64,000 bases of DNA from Mediterraneibacter faecis JCM 15917 (GCA_001312505.1 BBDW01000001.1:310001-374000); one strand, 5' to 3'. Positions 10,205-18,752 are shown, counted from the first letter of the stretch. Notes: a model not told the origin generated them from the sequence alone. Numbers and translations are program-made.

Positions 10205-11497
10205 ATGCGTATAGAGAAACTGAATGAGAATACGAAGAAGAATCTTCTGGATGACCTTTTAAAGAGAAGCCCGAATAACTATGGGAAGTTTGAAGCAAGT
10301 GTTCAGGAAATATTGAATGCGGTGAAAGAAAAGGGAGACGAGGCTGTATTTGAATATACAGAGAAATTTGATGGAGTCAGACTGGACGCAGAGCATCTTC
10401 TTGTAACGGAAGAAGAGATCGCAGAAGCATATGAGCAGGTAGATGATGAACTGATCGCTATTATCAGAAAAGCACTTGTGAATATCAGAGACTATCACCA
10501 GAAACAGATGCAGTACAGCTGGTTTGACAGTAAACCGGACGGAACAATTCTTGGACAGAAAGTGACAGCACTCCAGAGAGTCGGTGTTTATGTTCCTGGC
10601 GGAAAAGCAGCTTACCCATCTTCTGTACTTATGAATATCATGCCGGCGAAGGTTGCAGGTGTAGATGAGATCATCATGGTAACACCTCCAGGAAAAGATG
10701 GAAAGGTAACTCCGACAACACTGGTTGCGGCAAAAGAGGCCGGTGCAGATAAAGTTTACAAGGTTGGCGGAGCTCAGGCAATTGCAGCACTTGCATATGG
10801 AACAGAGTCTATTCCGAAGGTAGATAAGATCGTAGGACCTGGAAATATCTACGTAGCTCTTGCTAAGAAAGCGGTTTATGGATTCGTAAGCATTGACTCA
10901 ATCGCAGGACCAAGTGAGATCCTTGTTCTTGCTGATGAGACGGCAAATCCACGTTTCGTGGCAGCAGATCTTCTGTCTCAGGCAGAGCATGACGAGATGG
11001 CATCTGCAATTCTGGTTACAACAAGTATGGAACTTGCAGAGAAAGTATCTGCACAGACAGATGCATTTGTAAAAGAGCTTTCCAGAGGCGAGATCATTCA
11101 GAAATCCCTGGATAATTATGGACATATTCTCGTTGCAGAGACAATGGAGGATGCAATCGATGCAGCAAATTCTATTGCTTCCGAACATCTTGAGATCGTG
11201 ACAGCGAATCCGTTTGAGGTGATGACAAAGATCCGTAATGCCGGAGCTATTTTCATCGGAGAATATTCCAGTGAGCCGCTCGGAGATTATTTTGCAGGAC
11301 CGAACCATGTCCTTCCGACAAACGGAACAGCAAAATTCTTCTCACCGCTATCTGTAGATGATTTTATTAAAAAATCAAGCATTATTTCTTACTCAAGAAA
11401 TGCACTTGAGAAGATCCACACAGATATCGAGAAATTTGCAGAGGCAGAACATCTGACAGCACATGCAAATTCAATCAAAGTAAGATTTGAAAAATAA
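10205..11497 (+). CDS. hisD: HisD, histidinol dehydrogenase
   Basis: Zinc- and NAD-dependent enzyme for the last two steps of histidine synthesis, histidinol to histidine. The 430-residue length is standard. Conserved blocks are VGVYVPGGKAAYPSSVLMN, the NAD-binding region VGGAQAIAALAYGTESIP, the metal/substrate region LSQAEHDEMASA, and AGPNHVLPTNGTA with the catalytic histidines. The GGAGGAATAG ribosome site overlaps the hisG stop region. No frame problem, which is notable given the breaks around it. Confidence 0.96.
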   Translation: MRIEKLNENTKKNLLDDLLKRSPNNYGKFEASVQEILNAVKEKGDEAVFEYTEKFDGVRLDAEHLLVTEEEIAEAYEQVDDELIAIIRKALVNIRDYHQKQMQYSWFDSKPDGTILGQKVTALQRVGVYVPGGKAAYPSSVLMNIMPAKVAGVDEIIMVTPPGKDGKVTPTTLVAAKEAGADKVYKVGGAQAIAALAYGTESIPKVDKIVGPGNIYVALAKKAVYGFVSIDSIAGPSEILVLADETANPRFVAADLLSQAEHDEMASAILVTTSMELAEKVSAQTDAFVKELSRGEIIQKSLDNYGHILVAETMEDAIDAANSIASEHLEIVTANPFEVMTKIRNAGAIFIGEYSSEPLGDYFAGPNHVLPTNGTAKFFSPLSVDDFIKKSSIISYSRNALEKIHTDIEKFAEAEHLTAHANSIKVRFEK

Positions 11498-11519
11498 GAG
11501 AAAAGGAGCTGTGAGTGTA

Positions 11520-12110
11520 ATGCAGAACAGAATCGGAAGCTGCAAAAGAAAGACAAAAGAGACAGATATTGAACTGACAATCAATCTGGATGGACAGGGA
11601 AAGAATCAGATTGATACAGGAATTCCGTTTTTTGATCATATGCTGGATGGATTTGCAAGACATGGATTATTTGATTTAAATGTTAAGGTGCGTGGGGATC
11701 TTGAAGTGGATTCCCATCACACGATCGAAGATACAGGAATCGTACTGGGACAGGCAATCGCACAGGCACTTGGAGATAAGGCCGGAATTAAGCGATACGG
11801 ATATTTTGTACTGCCAATGGATGAGGTTCTTGCTCTTGGAGCAGTTGACCTTTCCGGCAGACCGTATCTGAACTTCCAGGCAGATTTTACAGTACCGGTG
11901 CTTGGAACAATGGATACAGAGATGGTGCGTGAATTTTTCTATGCAGTTTCCTATAGTGCTGCAATGAACCTGCACCTTAAGATCCTTGATGCAGGGAATA
12001 ATCATCATATGGCAGAGGCTTTATTTAAAGCATTCGGAAAGGCTCTGGATATGGCGGTATCAGAAGAGCCAAGAATAAAAGAAGTATGGTCTACAAAGGG
12101 AAGCCTTTAA
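11520..12110 (+). CDS. hisB: HisB, imidazoleglycerol-phosphate dehydratase
   Basis: Manganese-dependent dehydratase converting imidazoleglycerol phosphate to imidazole-acetol phosphate. It is the monofunctional type (196 residues). Metal-binding motifs are DSHHTIEDTG near residue 60 and NNHHMAEALFKAFGKAL near residue 165, with FFDHMLDGFARHG between the N-terminal strands. I take the ATG at 11520 because AAAAGGAG is 11 bases upstream; a GTG nine bases earlier and an in-frame TTG overlapping hisD are less likely. Gene intact. Confidence 0.94.
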   Translation: MQNRIGSCKRKTKETDIELTINLDGQGKNQIDTGIPFFDHMLDGFARHGLFDLNVKVRGDLEVDSHHTIEDTGIVLGQAIAQALGDKAGIKRYGYFVLPMDEVLALGAVDLSGRPYLNFQADFTVPVLGTMDTEMVREFFYAVSYSAAMNLHLKILDAGNNHHMAEALFKAFGKALDMAVSEEPRIKEVWSTKGSL

Positions 12111-12139
12111 CGGCGTGACAGAAGGAGTAAGAAGGAATT

Positions 12140-13420
12140 ATGTATAAAAGACTGACCCCTTGTATTTTTATAGAAAGAGGGAAAGCGGTGCAGTGGTTCG
12201 GTGACAGAACTGTGATCGCAGATGATGTGATGGAACTTGCACGCCACTACAATGAAAGAGGAGCGGATGAACTGATTATTTTCGATCTGTCAGACTCAGA
12301 TGAAGAACATGATGAGACGATCAACCTCCTCAAACAGATCAACCGTGCAATCAGTATTCCAATGGTTGTCGGAGGAAACATCAGACGTGCAGAAGATGTG
12401 AAGAAGATTCTTTATGCCGGAGCGAAACGTGCAATGCTGAATTTTTCAAAAGCACTTTCCATTGAATTAATCGAGGAAGTATCCAAGCGTTTTGGAAAAG
12501 AGAGAATCGCTGTATCATTAAATGATTTCGATGCATTGTTTAAACAGCAGCATCTGATCGAAGCATATAGTACAGAGATGATATTTATGCATCGCCTGGA
12601 TCTGAATTCTGTTGTAAATGTTACAGAAACGCAGTGTGTTGTTGTCACGGATACGATGGATGAAAACGAGATCCTTAATATTTTAAAGAGTGATGGTGTA
12701 AAAGGTGTATCCGGAAGATTCATCAGTCGCCTGGATATGGATTTTAATCAATTCAAAGAAGTCTGTGCAGAAAATGGAATCAAAATGACATCCTTTGAAA
12801 GCCAGATGGATTTCGGTGAGTTTAAATTGAATTCAGACGGACTGATTCCGGTGATCGTTCAGGATTATAAGACAAATGAAGTCTTAATGATGGCATATAT
12901 GAACGAGGAAGCATTTGAGCATACTGTGAAAACCGGGCGCATGACTTACTATAGCAGAAGCAGAAAATGCCAGTGGATCAAAGGTGAGACATCCGGGCAT
13001 TTCCAGTATGTGAAATCTCTTGCAATCGACTGTGACAGAGATACGATGCTTGCAAAGGTAGAACAGATCGGAGCAGCATGCCATACGGGAAACCGCTCCT
13101 GTTTCTATACAACAATTGTTGGAAATGATTACGATGCCAAGAATCCGGTTCAGATTTTTGAATCCGTATATCAGACAATTGTGGATAGAAAAGAGAATCC
13201 AAAAGAAGGTTCCTATACGAACTATCTTTTTGAAAAAGGTCTGGATAAGATCCTGAAAAAGGTTGGAGAAGAGGCGACAGAAGTTGTGATCGCTGCAAAA
13301 AATCCAGATGTCGAGGAAGTGAAGTATGAATTATCTGATTTCCTTTATCATGCAATGGTTCTCATGGTAGAAAAAGGGATTACCTGGGAAGACATTACAG
13401 GAGAACTGGCTGACCGGTAG
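12140..13420 (+). CDS. hisIE: HisIE with an N-terminal degenerate HisF-like domain
   Basis: A 426-residue fusion. Residues 1 to about 215 resemble the HisF/HisA barrel ([64 protein letters not shown]). Residues about 222-320 are HisI, phosphoribosyl-AMP cyclohydrolase ([18 protein letters not shown]; zinc motif DCDRD and [10 protein letters not shown]). Residues about 330-425 are HisE, phosphoribosyl-ATP pyrophosphohydrolase ([19 protein letters not shown]). Together HisE and HisI do steps two and three of the pathway. In the barrel part the HisF catalytic aspartate of the CLDV motif is replaced (CIFI), so it is probably not a cyclase. No separate hisF, hisH, hisA or hisC is in this window. 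Confidence 0.92.
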   Translation: MYKRLTPCIFIERGKAVQWFGDRTVIADDVMELARHYNERGADELIIFDLSDSDEEHDETINLLKQINRAISIPMVVGGNIRRAEDVKKILYAGAKRAMLNFSKALSIELIEEVSKRFGKERIAVSLNDFDALFKQQHLIEAYSTEMIFMHRLDLNSVVNVTETQCVVVTDTMDENEILNILKSDGVKGVSGRFISRLDMDFNQFKEVCAENGIKMTSFESQMDFGEFKLNSDGLIPVIVQDYKTNEVLMMAYMNEEAFEHTVKTGRMTYYSRSRKCQWIKGETSGHFQYVKSLAIDCDRDTMLAKVEQIGAACHTGNRSCFYTTIVGNDYDAKNPVQIFESVYQTIVDRKENPKEGSYTNYLFEKGLDKILKKVGEEATEVVIAAKNPDVEEVKYELSDFLYHAMVLMVEKGITWEDITGELADR

Positions 13421-13505
13421 AAAACGCTGTATCAGATTTTCCTGGAAGAATAAAGCAGAAGAAACTTTCATAAACTAGAAAAAAAGAAGATGGAGAGGAT
13501 CTTTC

Positions 13506-13850
13506 GTGCAGGAAAAAGAATCAGAAGTTCGTAGGCGTAGATTGTGGGAAGAAAATCGCAGACGACAGCGGAATACCGGTATGATAACACCGGCAATTCA
13601 TCCAAGATATGGTCGTTTATATCGGGAATTATATCCGGATGGTCTGGAGCAAAGTGCAGGAAATGGAGCAGAAGATCTAGATAAGAAAGAAAACAGCAGA
13701 GGAAGCTTTACTACCAGATTGATCCTGTCCACTTTTCTGTTTCTTGTGTTTCTTTATGTCAGTCAGAACAGTGTAGAACTTCAAGGGATAAGCAGCCATG
13801 AGATTATAGAGAAGATTCAGGAAAACCATGATATTTTCTTGACAGACTAA
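13506..13850 (+). CDS. Hypothetical single-pass membrane protein
   Basis: A 114-residue protein with a highly basic, arginine-rich N-terminal half (residues 1-30), an acidic linker, and one membrane segment at about residues 74-88 (ILSTFLFLVFLYVS) followed by a 25-residue tail. No family recognised. Start is GTG at 13506 with GGAGAGG upstream. It lies 85 bases after the his operon and before a clear promoter, so it may be the operon's last gene or stand alone. Confidence 0.6.
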   Translation: MQEKESEVRRRRLWEENRRRQRNTGMITPAIHPRYGRLYRELYPDGLEQSAGNGAEDLDKKENSRGSFTTRLILSTFLFLVFLYVSQNSVELQGISSHEIIEKIQENHDIFLTD

Positions 13851-13860
13851 AAGTGTAATC

Positions 13861-13889
13861 TTGACACGGAAACAGTAGATTGATAAAAT
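13861..13889 (+). promoter_or_regulatory. Promoter upstream of the RmlD-like gene
   Basis: TTGACA at 13861-13866, 17-base spacer, TAAAAT at 13884-13889. It is followed by the hairpin at 13920-13947, so transcripts starting here must pass a terminator-like stem before reaching the reductase gene; read-through control is possible. Confidence 0.55.
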
Positions 13890-13919
13890 ATTATTGACGT
13901 TTATTTTATAGTATATGAG

Positions 13920-13947
13920 AGGCGTTGATTGGATTCAGCGCCTTTTT
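13920..13947 (+). terminator. Terminator-like hairpin before the RmlD-like gene
   Basis: Stem AGGCGTTGA / TCAGCGCCT (one G-U pair), six-base loop, then TTTTTC. It is about 28 bases before the start codon at 13975, in the leader of the downstream gene, so it either ends transcripts from upstream or attenuates the gene. Confidence 0.6.
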
Positions 13948-13974
13948 CATTGCATGAGAAGGAGGAAATGAGAG

Positions 13975-14827
13975 ATGATTAAAGTATGGATAGCCGGCTC
14001 AAACGGCCAGATCGGCCGAGCGTTGAACGACATTCTGGATCCATTAGAGATCGAAGTGCTGAATACGGATCTGGATGATCTGGATATTACAAACACAGAG
14101 GAAGTTCTTAACTTCGGTATTGTAAACCGTCCGGATGTGATTATCAACTGCTGCGGTGTTACAGACACCGATCTGTGCGAAAAAGAACCGGAACATGCTT
14201 ACCGGGTAAATGCACTTGGAGCAAGAAACTTAAGTATCGTCGCAAGAAAGAATGGCGCAAAGATCGTCCAGCTTTCAACAGATGATGTATTTGACGGACA
14301 GAGCAAGAAACCGTATACAGAATTTGATGATACGAATCCACTGACTGTTTATGGAGCATCCAAAAGAGCTGGTGAGAATTATGTGAAAGAATTCACACAC
14401 AAGCATTTCATTATCCGCAGTAACTGGGTTTACGGAAAAGGTGGAAATAACTTTGTTAACCGTGTGCTCGAAGTGGCAGAACAGGGAAAAACACTTTCTG
14501 TAGCAGGAGATCAGTTTGGTTCCCCCGACAAGTGCCAAAGATCTCGCAAGAATGATCCTGTATCTGATCAGTACGAATGAATATGGTACTTATCATGTAA
14601 CTTGCAGTGGAGTCTGCAATCGTTACGAATTTGCTCAGGAGATCTTGAGATTGTCAGGGAAAAACGTTGAATTAAAGGCAGTTCCGACAGAACAGTCAGA
14701 CCTTTCTTCTGTCAGACCACCGTATGCGGTATTGGACAACTTCATTCTCCGTATTATTGATATGTATGATATGCCGGATTGGAAAGAGTCATTAGAAGAG
14801 TATATGAAAGAAAGAACGGAGAATTAG
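13975..14827 (+). CDS. RmlD-like NAD(P)-dependent sugar nucleotide reductase, frame broken
   Basis: SDR-family protein of the dTDP-4-dehydrorhamnose reductase (RmlD) group, about 283 residues when rejoined. Cofactor loop GSNGQIGRAL at residue 8, VNALGARNLSIVARKNGAKIVQLSTDDVFDG, and catalytic YGASKRAGENYVKE are visible. The frame breaks in a C5 run at 14522-14526; C4 would give DQFGSPTSAKDLARMILYLIST across the join. No other rhamnose genes (rmlA, B, C) are nearby, so the true substrate is open. Start ATG at 13975 with GAAGGAGGAAAT upstream. One base separates it from the symporter gene. Confidence 0.85.
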
Positions 14828-14828
14828 A

Positions 14829-16124
14829 ATGAAAAATAAGAATGTGAAAGATGAAAAGAAAGAGAAGAAAATTGGTCTGACGACCAAGATTTTCATTGCT
14901 CTGCTTTTAGGTGCTGTTTTTGGAATTGTACTTTGTTATCTGATTCCAGACAGCAAGGTAAAAAATGATATTATAGTAGAAGGAATCCTCTATGTGATCG
15001 GACAGGGATTCATCCGTCTGATGAAGATGCTTGTTGTACCGCTTGTATTTTGTTCCCTTGTGTGCGGAAGTATGGCAATCGGAGATACGAAGAAGCTCGG
15101 AACAGTAGGTGTCAGAACATTGGTATTCTACCTCGCAACAACAGCTCTTGCTGTAACAGTTGCTTTATCAGTTGGTAATCTGATCAATCCGGGTATCGGA
15201 CTTGATATGAGTGCAATCAAGACAAGTGCGTCCACAGTTGAGACAATGGAAGCAACTTCCCTGACAGATACAATTCTAAATATCATTCCGGACAACCCGA
15301 TCAATTCCCTGGCAAGTGGAACAATGCTTCAGGTTATCGTATTTGCGCTGATCATTGGTGTTATCCTTGCGAAGATGGGTGAACGTGCAGAGACAGTTGC
15401 GAACTTCTTCAGCCAGTTCAATGACATTATGATGGAAATGACAATGATGATCATGAGCCTTGCACCAATCGGTGTATTCTGCCTGATCAGCCGTACTTTT
15501 GCTACAATCGGATTCAGTGCATTTGTTCCGCTGGCAAAATACATGATCGCAGTACTTTTGGCACTTGCGATCCAGTGTCTGGGAGTATATCAGATTCTGT
15601 TAAAGATTTTCACAGGACTGAACCCGATCCGCTTCATCAAGAAATTCTTCCCGGTTATGGCATTTGCATTCTCTACAGCGACATCAAATGCGACAATCCC
15701 GCTTTCTATTGAAACACTTTCTAAGAAAGTCGGAGTTTCCAAGAAGATTTCTTCCTTTACGATTCCGCTTGGAGCAACAATCAACATGGATGGTACTTCC
15801 ATCATGCAGGGTGTTGCAGTTGTGTTCGCAGCACAGGCGTTTGGAATCCATTTGAGCATGGCAGACTATATTACAGTTATCGGAACAGCAACACTGGCAT
15901 CTGTCGGAACAGCCGGAGTACCAAGTGTTGGTCTGGTTACACTGACAATGGTATTTAACTCTGTCGGACTTCCGGTTGAAGCAATCGGTCTGATCATGGG
16001 TATTGACCGTATCCTTGATATGACAAGAACAGCTGTTAATATCACAGGTGATGCTGTATGTACAACAATCGTTGCACATCAGAATAAAGCTCTGGATAAG
16101 AAAGTCTTTTATGAGACGGAGTAA
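14829..16124 (+). CDS. Dicarboxylate/amino acid:cation symporter (DAACS family)
   Basis: A 431-residue membrane transporter of the glutamate/aspartate/dicarboxylate:cation symporter family (GltP, GltT, DctA). Family motifs are FIRLMKMLVVPLVFCSLVCG in the N-terminal half, TSNATIPLSIE (hairpin 1 region), GATINMDGTSIMQG with the cation-coordinating NMDGT, and GTAGVPSVGL in hairpin 2. A lysine-rich cytosolic N-terminus precedes the first helix. Likely substrates are glutamate, aspartate or C4-dicarboxylates, driven by sodium or protons. Coupled to the reductase gene one base upstream. Confidence 0.92.
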   Translation: MKNKNVKDEKKEKKIGLTTKIFIALLLGAVFGIVLCYLIPDSKVKNDIIVEGILYVIGQGFIRLMKMLVVPLVFCSLVCGSMAIGDTKKLGTVGVRTLVFYLATTALAVTVALSVGNLINPGIGLDMSAIKTSASTVETMEATSLTDTILNIIPDNPINSLASGTMLQVIVFALIIGVILAKMGERAETVANFFSQFNDIMMEMTMMIMSLAPIGVFCLISRTFATIGFSAFVPLAKYMIAVLLALAIQCLGVYQILLKIFTGLNPIRFIKKFFPVMAFAFSTATSNATIPLSIETLSKKVGVSKKISSFTIPLGATINMDGTSIMQGVAVVFAAQAFGIHLSMADYITVIGTATLASVGTAGVPSVGLVTLTMVFNSVGLPVEAIGLIMGIDRILDMTRTAVNITGDAVCTTIVAHQNKALDKKVFYETE

Positions 16125-16171
16125 AAGTGAATAGATAGTATATGCACTGTCTATGGTATAGAATGATATAA

Positions 16172-16221
16172 GTGAAACCCCCCCTGGTTTACGTCTGGAA
16201 TGATGTGAAACAGGGTTTTAT
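16172..16221 (+). terminator. Probable terminator after the symporter gene
   Basis: AAACCC near 16175 can pair with GGGTTTTAT ending at about 16221, with CTG/CAG extending the stem. The left arm contains a C7 run (16178-16184), which leaves a bulge of extra C residues; a shorter run would give a cleaner stem, in line with the run expansion seen in coding sequence. Confidence 0.5.
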
Positions 16222-16255
16222 GATACGGTTGATTAGTGCATAAGAAGCGATGGAA

Positions 16256-16264
16256 TGGTATAAT
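16256..16264 (+). promoter_or_regulatory. Extended -10 element upstream of the PPOX gene
   Basis: TGGTATAAT, a TGn-TATAAT extended -10, ends at 16264, about 40 bases before the start codon at 16304. No good -35 hexamer is found at the usual spacing. Confidence 0.45.
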
Positions 16265-16303
16265 TCTATTATTGATAAATTTTAATAACAGGAGGCTTAT
16301 ACC

Positions 16304-16696
16304 ATGGAACGAGTAGTAAATTTTTTAAAAGAAGCAGAAACGTATTATTTAGCAACAGTGGAAGGAGACCAGCCAAGAGTTAGACCTTTTGGAACAGCGC
16401 ATGTTTTTGAAGGAAAACTGTATATTCAGACCGGAAAGGTGAAGGATGTTTCAAAACAGATTCACGCAAACCAAAAGGTGGAAATCTGTGCATTTAAAAA
16501 TGGCGAGTGGCTTCGTGTAGCCGGAGAACTTGTAGAAGATGACAGAAGAGAAGCAAGACAGTCTATGCTTGATGCTTACCCATCTTTACAGAATATGTAC
16601 TCGGCAGATGATGGAAATACAGAAGTATTCTATTTTAAAAATGTGACAGCTACATTTTCATCATTTACACATGAACCGGAAGTAGTGAAGTTTTAA
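16304..16696 (+). CDS. Pyridoxamine 5'-phosphate oxidase-like flavoprotein
   Basis: A 130-residue split-barrel FMN-binding protein of the PNPOx-like family. The opening FLKEAETYYLATVEGDQPRVRPFG and the pattern GKLYIQTGKVKDVSKQIHANQKVEICAF are typical of small single-domain members, which are usually flavin reductases or F420/FMN proteins of unknown substrate, not true PdxH. Ribosome site CAGGAGG. It is followed closely by a PAS protein and two flavodoxins, suggesting a small redox cluster. Confidence 0.85.
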   Translation: MERVVNFLKEAETYYLATVEGDQPRVRPFGTAHVFEGKLYIQTGKVKDVSKQIHANQKVEICAFKNGEWLRVAGELVEDDRREARQSMLDAYPSLQNMYSADDGNTEVFYFKNVTATFSSFTHEPEVVKF

Positions 16697-16708
16697 GGAC
16701 AACATAAA

Positions 16709-17116
16709 ATGGAGAAAAGTAAGAAGAAAAAAATATATAAAAAGATAGATATGGTCAGTTTTTATAAGAGCATTGTTGATCAGGACAGGGCATCCGTTGT
16801 TATATGCAATCTTAAACATGAGATTATTTACATGAATCCGGCAGCTGTTATCAGCTATGCGAAGCGAGGCGGCGATAAACTTATTGGAAGAAGTCTGTTA
16901 GATTGTCATAATCCGGAATCAAAAGATAAAATACAGCAGGTAGTGGACTGGTTTGCAGTAGATGAAAGCCATAATATCGTTTATACTTTTCACAATGAGA
17001 AACAGAATAAGGATGTTTATATGGTGGCACTCAGAGATGAGGGAAAGTTGATAGGATATTATGAGAAACATGAATATCGAAATGCAGAAACTATGAAACA
17101 ATACGATTTGTGGTGA
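16709..17116 (+). CDS. Stand-alone PAS-domain protein
   Basis: A 135-residue protein consisting of one PAS domain after a basic N-terminus: YKSIVDQDRASVVICNLKHEIIYMNPAA begins the domain, RSLLDCHNPESKDKI is the helical core, and the last strand carries VYMVALRDEGKLIGYYEKHEY. There is no output domain, so it is probably a small-molecule or flavin sensor or an accessory to another protein. It lies 12 bases after the PNPOx-like gene. Confidence 0.8.
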   Translation: MEKSKKKKIYKKIDMVSFYKSIVDQDRASVVICNLKHEIIYMNPAAVISYAKRGGDKLIGRSLLDCHNPESKDKIQQVVDWFAVDESHNIVYTFHNEKQNKDVYMVALRDEGKLIGYYEKHEYRNAETMKQYDLW

Positions 17117-17140
17117 TGGAGTAGGCAGAAAGGAAAATAA

Positions 17141-17573
17141 ATGAGAAAAGCAATCGTATATGCATCTGTACATCATAGAAATACAGAAAAATTAGTAAAA
17201 GACATAGCAAAAGAGTGCCAAGTTGATTTGATTGATGCTGTAAAACGATCAGATGCAGATCTGAGTAGTTATGATATGATTGGGTTTGCATCAGGAATCT
17301 ATTTTTCAAAATTTCATCAGTCGATATTGGAATTTACAGAGAAGAATCTACCGGACGATAAAAAGGTATTTCTGATCTGTACTTATGGTGAAAGTGCGAA
17401 TTACAAATCCATAGAGCAGATTTTGGACAAGAAGCGTTCTAAAGTGATAGGAAAATTCGGATGCAGGGGGCTATGACACATTTGGTCCATTTAAACTGGT
17501 GGGTGGTATTGCCAAAGGGCATCCAAATGAAGAAGATATAAAAAACGCAGTGGAGTTTGTAAAAGTATTATGA
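17141..17573 (+). CDS. Flavodoxin-domain protein, frame broken
   Basis: Flavodoxin-like protein of about 143 residues when rejoined. It starts with ASVHHRNTEKLVKDIAKE, the FMN phosphate-binding loop, and continues with YDMIGFASGIYFSKFHQSILEF. A G5 run at 17466-17470 shifts the frame; with G4 the sequence continues GCRGYDTFGPFKLVGGIAKGHPNEEDIKNAVEFV, the usual flavodoxin C-terminus, to a TGA at 17571-17573. Start ATG at 17141. Probably an electron carrier working with the neighbouring flavoproteins. Confidence 0.8.
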
Positions 17574-17598
17574 AAAACTGAAGGATAAGGGCGAGAAT

Positions 17599-17805
17599 GT
17601 GTATATAGATTCTCTTACCTATGAGCAGTTTATGGTGCTTGGTGATGCGGAATTAAGCAGAAGATTCTCCATGCAGGATGAAGCAGAGCAGAAAGAGGAA
17701 GTGAAGAAAGCATTGGCTGCAGGAGTTCCGAAAGCAACGATTCTTACTTACTTCTATCCGGAGGTTTCTGTGGAGAGGATGAGGTCATATCGGAAGAAGC
17801 ATTAA
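17599..17805 (+). CDS. Small hypothetical protein
   Basis: A 68-residue open frame from GTG at 17599, rich in charged residues, ending VSVERMRSYRKKH. The frame is open a further 40 bases upstream without a better start. I do not recognise the family; DAELSRRFSM-type phrases recur in small accessory or mobile-element proteins, so it could be the C-terminal remnant of a longer gene. Ribosome site is weak (AAGGGCGAG). Confidence 0.4.
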   Translation: MYIDSLTYEQFMVLGDAELSRRFSMQDEAEQKEEVKKALAAGVPKATILTYFYPEVSVERMRSYRKKH

Positions 17806-17814
17806 ATGATATAG

Positions 17815-17849
17815 CATAGGCACAGGAAATGTGGTATACTGTGCCTATG
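17815..17849. promoter_or_regulatory. Operator-like inverted repeat over a -10 box
   Basis: A perfect 11-base inverted repeat, CATAGGCACAG / CTGTGCCTATG, with 13 bases between the arms. TATACT (17835-17840, preceded by TGTGG) lies across the right arm boundary, so a bound dimeric regulator would block RNA polymerase. It precedes the NADPH-FMN reductase gene at 17894. No run of T follows, so a terminator is less likely. Confidence 0.45.
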
Positions 17850-17893
17850 TAAAAAAGAATGTGTTTTACAATCGGAAGTTGGAGGATACACGC

Positions 17894-18424
17894 ATGAAAA
17901 TTGTAATCATTAATGGAAGTGCCAGAAAAGGAAACACGCTGACAGCAATCAATGCATTTATAAAAGGAGCATCAGAAAAGAATGAAATTGAAATCATTGA
18001 ACCTGACAAACTCAACATTGCACCATGCAAGGGATGTGGTGTCTGTCAATGCTCTAAGGGATGCGTCGATAAGGATGATACAAATCCTACAATTGATAAA
18101 ATTGCTGCCGCAGATATGATTCTTTTTGCTACACCAGTTTATTGGTGGGGGGGAATGTCAGCACAATTGAAACTTATCATTGATAAGTGCTACTGCCGTG
18201 GATTGCAGTTAAAAAATAAAAAAGTTGGCACGATTGTTGTAGGCGGTTCTCCCGTAGACAGTATCCAGTATGAGTTGATTGATAAGCAGTTTGACTGTAT
18301 GGCAAAATATCTTTCATGGGATATGCTTTTCAAAAAATCATATTACGCAACAGCCAGAGATGAACTTGAAAAAAACAAGGATTCCATGAACGAACTTGAG
18401 GGGGGGATCGGAAAAAATTTATAA
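17894..18424 (+). CDS. Flavodoxin-fold NAD(P)H-dependent oxidoreductase
   Basis: FMN-dependent reductase of the flavodoxin_2/iron-sulfur flavoprotein-like group. It opens with IINGSARKGNTLTAI (FMN phosphate loop), then CKGCGVCQCSKGCVDKDD, a cysteine cluster common in this family, and ATPVYWWGGMSAQLKLIIDKC. The ATG at 17894 is preferred because GGAGG is 9 bases upstream and the flavodoxin fold starts at once; the frame is open further upstream. Two G7 runs, 18147-18153 and 18400-18406, each add a glycine. The C-terminus after the second run is short and may be altered. Confidence 0.82.
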   Translation: MKIVIINGSARKGNTLTAINAFIKGASEKNEIEIIEPDKLNIAPCKGCGVCQCSKGCVDKDDTNPTIDKIAAADMILFATPVYWWGGMSAQLKLIIDKCYCRGLQLKNKKVGTIVVGGSPVDSIQYELIDKQFDCMAKYLSWDMLFKKSYYATARDELEKNKDSMNELEGGIGKNL

Positions 18425-18481
18425 AGCACGTTCCAAATTCCAGTTTGTCTGACTCACAACAATTTAATAGCAAACAAATAC

Positions 18482-18516
18482 AAGCACTTTAGCCAATAAG
18501 GTTAAGGTGCTTTTTT
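18482..18516 (+). terminator. Rho-independent terminator after the flavin reductase
   Basis: Stem AAGCACTTTAGCC / GGTTAAGGTGCTT (13 pairs with two G-U), loop AATAA, followed by TTTT. Strong and correctly placed 58 bases after the stop codon. Confidence 0.8.
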
Positions 18517-18612
18517 GCGCCTTGAAAGGAGGTGGTTGAAGCATACCACATCGGGGGGGAAAGCCCGATTTAATCATTACAACAGGCATTGCCTGATCAT
18601 AATATAGATCAA

Positions 18613-18752
18613 TCGTAACTATTCAGTACAGAAATATGCGGTACCGCATATTTCGTAAGAAAACGTATATTATGTAGGAGCAAGCGCCCATCAGCGAAGC
18701 TGATTCTAATGCGCTTGAGGCTCGCAACTGTGAAGGTACTGAACAGTTACGA
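18613..18752. repeat. Inverted-repeat-bounded structured non-coding element
   Basis: About 140 bases bounded by 17-base near-perfect inverted repeats (TCGTAACTATTCAGTAC at 18613-18629; its complement with one change at 18736-18752). Inside are a 24-base perfect palindrome at 18631-18654 whose left half is GAAATATGCGGT, a double stem CAAGCGC / GCGCTTG enclosing ATCAGC-GAA-GCTGAT at about 18680-18718, and a third stem CTCGCAACTG / CAGTTACGAG at 18721-18752. There is no open frame. It looks like a MITE-like or small-RNA-like repeat; only one copy was seen in this window. The 18517-18612 stretch before it holds a G7 run and no gene. Confidence 0.55.

Noticed and set aside
17599-17805. Part of the preceding flavodoxin gene
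   Set aside because: It is in another frame and the flavodoxin ends properly at 17573 once its G5 run is corrected.
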